Positions 60,101-64,000 of a stretch of 64,000 bases of DNA are shown here, in pieces. Origin of the DNA: Siphonodentalium dalli (Eukaryota; Mollusca; Scaphopoda; Gadilida; Siphonodentaliidae). The stretch lies in the NCBI GenBank assembly GCA_032622095.1, contig CP136064.1, positions 44,594,989 to 44,658,988 of the forward strand, given 5' to 3'. The position numbers and the translations under genes were made by a program. Position 1 is the first letter of the stretch; each line of letters opens with the position of its first letter. The notes beneath the pieces were generated by a model, which was not told where the DNA came from, made no database searches, and saw only the letters and a list, made by a program, of their open reading frames with translations.

Positions 60101-61764
60101 TGGCAAAAGCTCAAACTTTACAAATTAAAGTTGAGCTAAAATGGATCAAGTGTAATCCTGGGGTAAGCACGTTGACCGATCTGATTCCCGGACTAAAATT
60201 ACAATTTTCACCATTTTCTTGCATGTTTTTTGTGTGTGCATTTTTAGCCAAAATTAACGATTTCCCCTCCATGAAACGAATCAACATTTAGGATATGTTA
60301 TTCTGTGGTCATATTTAGCCATCAGGGACTCGTCTGTATCGGCAGATTTGTCTAATAACAAAATTCCAATTTTACACGTATTCCTGTATTATGACCTAAA
60401 TTGACGACTGTGCCATCCTGGGATTCATGGAGATTTTGGATATGTTATTGTATGGGTTTAGTCACATTAAAAAAAAAGACATGGCATAGCTATTTGTTCA
60501 CGGTGGGGTGTTTCTTTTCATCATATTGTATTAATGGACTAATAAGGAACAACAAAATTGACATAACAGCGATGATATAGGGCCACATATCAAATAGCTG
60601 TATAATTTTTTCCACAAACCGGATTTTGGATATGTTGTTCCCCGGATTCTGCCCGACAAGACAACACAAAAAAACCCAGCTTATTACCAATTTGGTATAG
60701 GTTCACCCCAATATCGAGCCTCCGTTTCAAAGCGAGTGTCTAGTTACACGGTTTCTGATGTATAAGGAGTGACATGGTGTCATGTCAGCGCTCTTGTTGA
60801 CCAAATTCCGACATACATGTTTACATTACGTCAATTTACAGGATCTAGCAATATAAATTTTATAAACTTCACTGCCCCCACTTGCCGTTTAATCTACGTT
60901 TCTTACAATCTCTTCCTCCCCAGCCTTCCCGGTGCACAGGAGTTCAACACGTGCTCTGATTATCAGCGTCCAGTATAGACAAGGTCACATATTTCCGAAC
61001 ACAACAACTATTTTGAACGTACTGTTTTGTTATGACCTATACGGATTAAAATATTACTGCACGTGCCTACTCATAAGACAGACATAATGCATGACTGTAG
61101 CAACTAATCATGATCCGGATTGTGACGTGAGACGAGTCAATAAGAGGAATAAATCTAGCGAAATATTTCGAATTTGAATTTCTATTCTAAATTTTGGAAC
61201 ATTTCATTTTTAAATTCACGATGAACAGCCAACGGGTATGTACTGGTTTTAATATATTGAGGACTCAAAGCCAATCTATATAAAACCAATATTACTTCCA
61301 TCGTAGAATAGCATCTAGGTTAGCATACATAGAACAAGTGTATGTCATAATTATGTTCTCTGAATTCCAAGATGTCCAGTTAAGATTCAGACCTGTATCT
61401 TTTTGTTCTAATTGATAATTATCCTAATAATTCCGCCACATAGAACAATGTTGCCATGGTAACGAATTCCAGTCCAATGGTGTCATATGAAGTATTCATA
61501 GTGTAGATAAGTTCCAATATGTCCCAAGTACCAAAATAGGCACAATGTCTGTAGAATATTTCACAAAGACAAGATTATATATAATTTACGATTTATGATG
61601 CAGATTTATTCTATTATAGAATTGATTTTTCCAATCGGACAGTGTTAGATATATATCCATAGTCTTAATAGTTGACCCGCATCGGAGATCCAAACTTTAA
61701 ATATCAAATGTCTCAAAAATATAAACAATGGACTTTCATATAGGACAACCTGGAAGTCGGGTCG

Positions 61765-62255
61765 TGGGGTGCCCATAGTGCCAAATCCCTGGACTGTACA
61801 CACGAAGAAGCCGACACGAGAATGATCTTATGTGCATATTATGTTGACCCTGAAATTTATTCTCCAACTTTCAAGGGAAGGATCACAATAAAATCACCGG
61901 ACACGGATGTGTTTGTTCTTTCTGTGCATTTCTGTTATCACTTCAGCAATGTCTGCATTTCTGTTATCACTTCAGCAATGTCTGCATTTCTGTTATCACT
62001 TCAGCAATGTCTCACAATTATGGTTCGAAACCGACATCTGAGAGAAGCTCCGTTACATGGAAATACACAGCACTGCACTGAAAATTTTTGTTGCAGTAAT
62101 CTTTTAGCGTTGCATGCTCTCTCCGGTTGTGATGTAACATGGGTCATGTTTTGCGTAATTCCAATTGCTCACCACCTTTTGATGACCTGCTTCTTTAATC
62201 TTTCAAACTGTTGGTAAAAAATGCCTTTCATGTGCCAAAATAATTCCTGTGCATT
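61765..62255 (+). pseudogene. Decayed gene with FEN1/XPG-like motifs, copy B
   Basis: Counterpart of 46640-47130 with the same 'HEEADTRMILCA', 'SPDTDVFVL' and 'HALSGCD' motifs and the same three 30-bp repeats (about 61923-62015). Within the 131-codon frame (61822-62217) it differs from copy A at several residues, for example D/Y, L/F, T/M, A/V, R/C and Q/P. These are mostly replacements, in contrast to the membrane ORF pair. The gene-family inference has the same limits as for copy A. Confidence 0.6.
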
Positions 62256-63660
62256 GCTGCTTATATTCTAAATTCAAATCGAATAATTTTCAGAATGGGC
62301 ATTGTCTGAAAGAACATTGACCCCAAAAGATGTTTTTATAGGCACGGGTGCTGTAAGTTTTTATCATGAGTGTCCTGGGTGTGCGGTCTGGCTCCATACC
62401 GTTAAATCCCACTGAGGATGCAGAACTATCGAAAAAAAATTAAAGTACAGGTATGAAACATACATAATAGGTTATAGGGACAAATTAAAGTACCAATTTG
62501 ACTATTAAAAATACAAATAGACCCCCCTCCCCGACCCCAGAAACCCTACCAGGTGCCCAAATATATTGTGTTCAGTGCCCGCATGCCTATGTTCCAAAGC
62601 TAATGTCGAATCATTTCCAGAACGAGTCTAGTCTGAAAGAACACTGAGTACGAAATATGAAGGCATGGGTATATACAGTATAATTTGTCATGGGTGTTGT
62701 TGGTGTTGGGCCGGCTGCTTGCCATTAAATCCCTCCGAGGAGCCAAAACATTTACGAATCTTTTGTATTGATGTAGACCTATCAAAAAAAACTTATAATG
62801 GGTTACATGGCCCAATTCAAGTTAAAACGATCAATTTGACTATTAAAACCACAAATATTCCACTCCCCTGAGCCCAAATTGCCTTCCAGGTAAACAAATA
62901 GTTCTGTATCAGTGCCTGTCTATATTCTAAAGTCAAATTTGGACTAATTTTGATAATGAATATAGTCTGATAAAATACTGACCCCAAAATATGATGTTAT
63001 GGGTACGGGTACTGTATGGTTTCAGCATGGGTGGTATGGGTGTTAAACATATTCCGTACACTTAAATCCCAAACTTTTGCAAATCTTGTATGTCGATGCA
63101 GACATATCCAAAAACACTTAGAGAATTAGAGTTAAACGCATATAATGGGTTACATGGCCCAATTCATGTTAAAAAATACCCATTTGACTATTAAAACACA
63201 ATTATTCACCTCCACCTGAGCCTAAAATCCCTTCCAGATGTCCAAAGATTTTTGTTCAGTGCCTGTCTATATTCTAAAAGTAGCCGTGGAATAATTTCCT
63301 TAATGAGTATAGTCTGAGAGAACAATGACCCCGGAATATGAGTTTAAAGGCATGTGTACTGTATGATTTGTCATGGGTGTTCTTGGTATTGGGCCGGCTG
63401 CTTGCTATTAAATCCCTTCCAGGTGCCCACACTTTTACAAATATTTTATACTGATGCAGTCCTATCCAAAAACACTGGAGTTCAGCAATTATAATGGGCT
63501 ACGTGGCCCAGGTCAAGTTAAAACTACCAATTTGACTATTGACAACCACAAATACCCCCCCCCCCCCGAGCCCAAAATACCTTTCATGTGCCCAAACAGT
63601 ACCCGTGCCTATAAAATCATATTTTGGGGGTCAGTGTTCTATCACACCCCTGGTCAAGTG
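62249..63660 (+). repeat. ~340-bp tandem array, copy B (about four units)
   Basis: Unit starts near 'catg.gtg' at 62365, 62689, 63026 and 63372 (spacings 324, 337, 346). The last part (63598-63645) holds the unit's 'cactgaccccaaaatatgat' text in reverse complement, so the array ends in an inverted segment. The first unit is absent from copy A. Confidence 0.85.
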
Positions 63661-64000
63661 ATCCTGTTATTGTGCTATGATGCGGTTTGGTCCTGCTGAA
63701 TTGCTATGATTCTGTTAGGACAAAATTATGCTGTTGACAAAAAGTACCGTTATATTTGTTTAGTTTGTCTTTTTCGCGTTGTTCCGATAACCTGAACTTC
63801 TCCAGCAAAAAGCCAATGTGCGTATCAAACATTCAAAAACGTATTAGTTGCGAAATATTTGTAATACTGATTGAAAATCGACTATAATGAAGGTGGTTAT
63901 TCGCGTCGTTTTAGAAACACCAGCGCGTGCATTATTATTTTTTTTCTTCAAAAATATATATGTTCTTGAAGGTTTCATACACACATTGTTTTTTTCTCAA
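63661..64000. other. Non-coding end of window
   Basis: Nothing recognisable was seen here. Confidence 0.4.

Larger units (their letters stand above)
54970..63408 (+). repeat. Segmental duplication copy B
   Basis: Direct counterpart of 39012-47898 with the same order of parts. It starts inside the TA MITE (left arm missing) and lacks the ~710-bp insert of copy A. It has one extra ~340-bp array unit plus further array to 63660, an insertion-like block at 62249-62660, and small indels in the 170-bp satellite. False duplication of haplotypes in an assembly is a possible alternative explanation. Confidence 0.9.

Overview
This window is intergenic, repeat-dominated nuclear DNA from an animal. It is AT-rich, has no operon-like gene packing, and carries several decayed LINEs with animal-type endonuclease and reverse transcriptase domains, a broken piggyBac transposase, many palindromic MITEs, homopolymer G/C tracts and satellite arrays. 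Together these fit a marine invertebrate, most plausibly a mollusc or another lophotrochozoan. That placement is inference from repeat style and is not proven. No rRNA, tRNA or CRISPR was recognised.

Layout. 0-8 kb: dispersed repeats, a piggyBac pseudogene on the minus strand (4.6-6.5 kb) that has lost its first catalytic Asp, and beside its 5' end a 254-bp double-palindrome MITE with an 8-bp target duplication. 8.3-9.75 kb: a 5'-truncated LINE. 11-11.7 kb: a cut-and-paste element end and a nested palindrome. 13.6-17.3 kb: a LINE 3' scrap and a longer LINE remnant interrupted by a (CT)n tract. 19.3-21 kb: a third LINE remnant. 21-25 kb: dispersed and tandem repeats and small TA-flanked MITEs. 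25.3-29.3 kb: a candidate 4-kb element with long inverted ends and an internal minisatellite. 30.7-36.3 kb: the most complete LINE, with an L1-like ORF1 and an EN-RT ORF2, broken by three frameshifts. 36.8-37.3 kb: a Tc1/mariner-type MITE.

39-64 kb is dominated by a direct segmental duplication. Copy A is about 39.0-47.9 kb and copy B about 55.0-63.6 kb. Each copy holds a TTAA-flanked palindromic MITE, an unrecognised 248-aa multipass membrane ORF, a ~170-bp satellite, a decayed gene with FEN1/XPG-like sequence motifs, and a ~340-bp tandem array. The two membrane ORFs differ at five bases, all synonymous, whereas the decayed gene pair differs mainly by amino-acid changes. This is the best evidence in the window for a functional host gene.

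Between the copies lies a minus-strand LINE (48.6-54.1 kb) split by a 2.65-kb non-autonomous DNA element with inverted ends. Removing the element rejoins the LINE reading frame. The window is therefore mainly a record of successive insertions, with one candidate gene carried along in the duplication.
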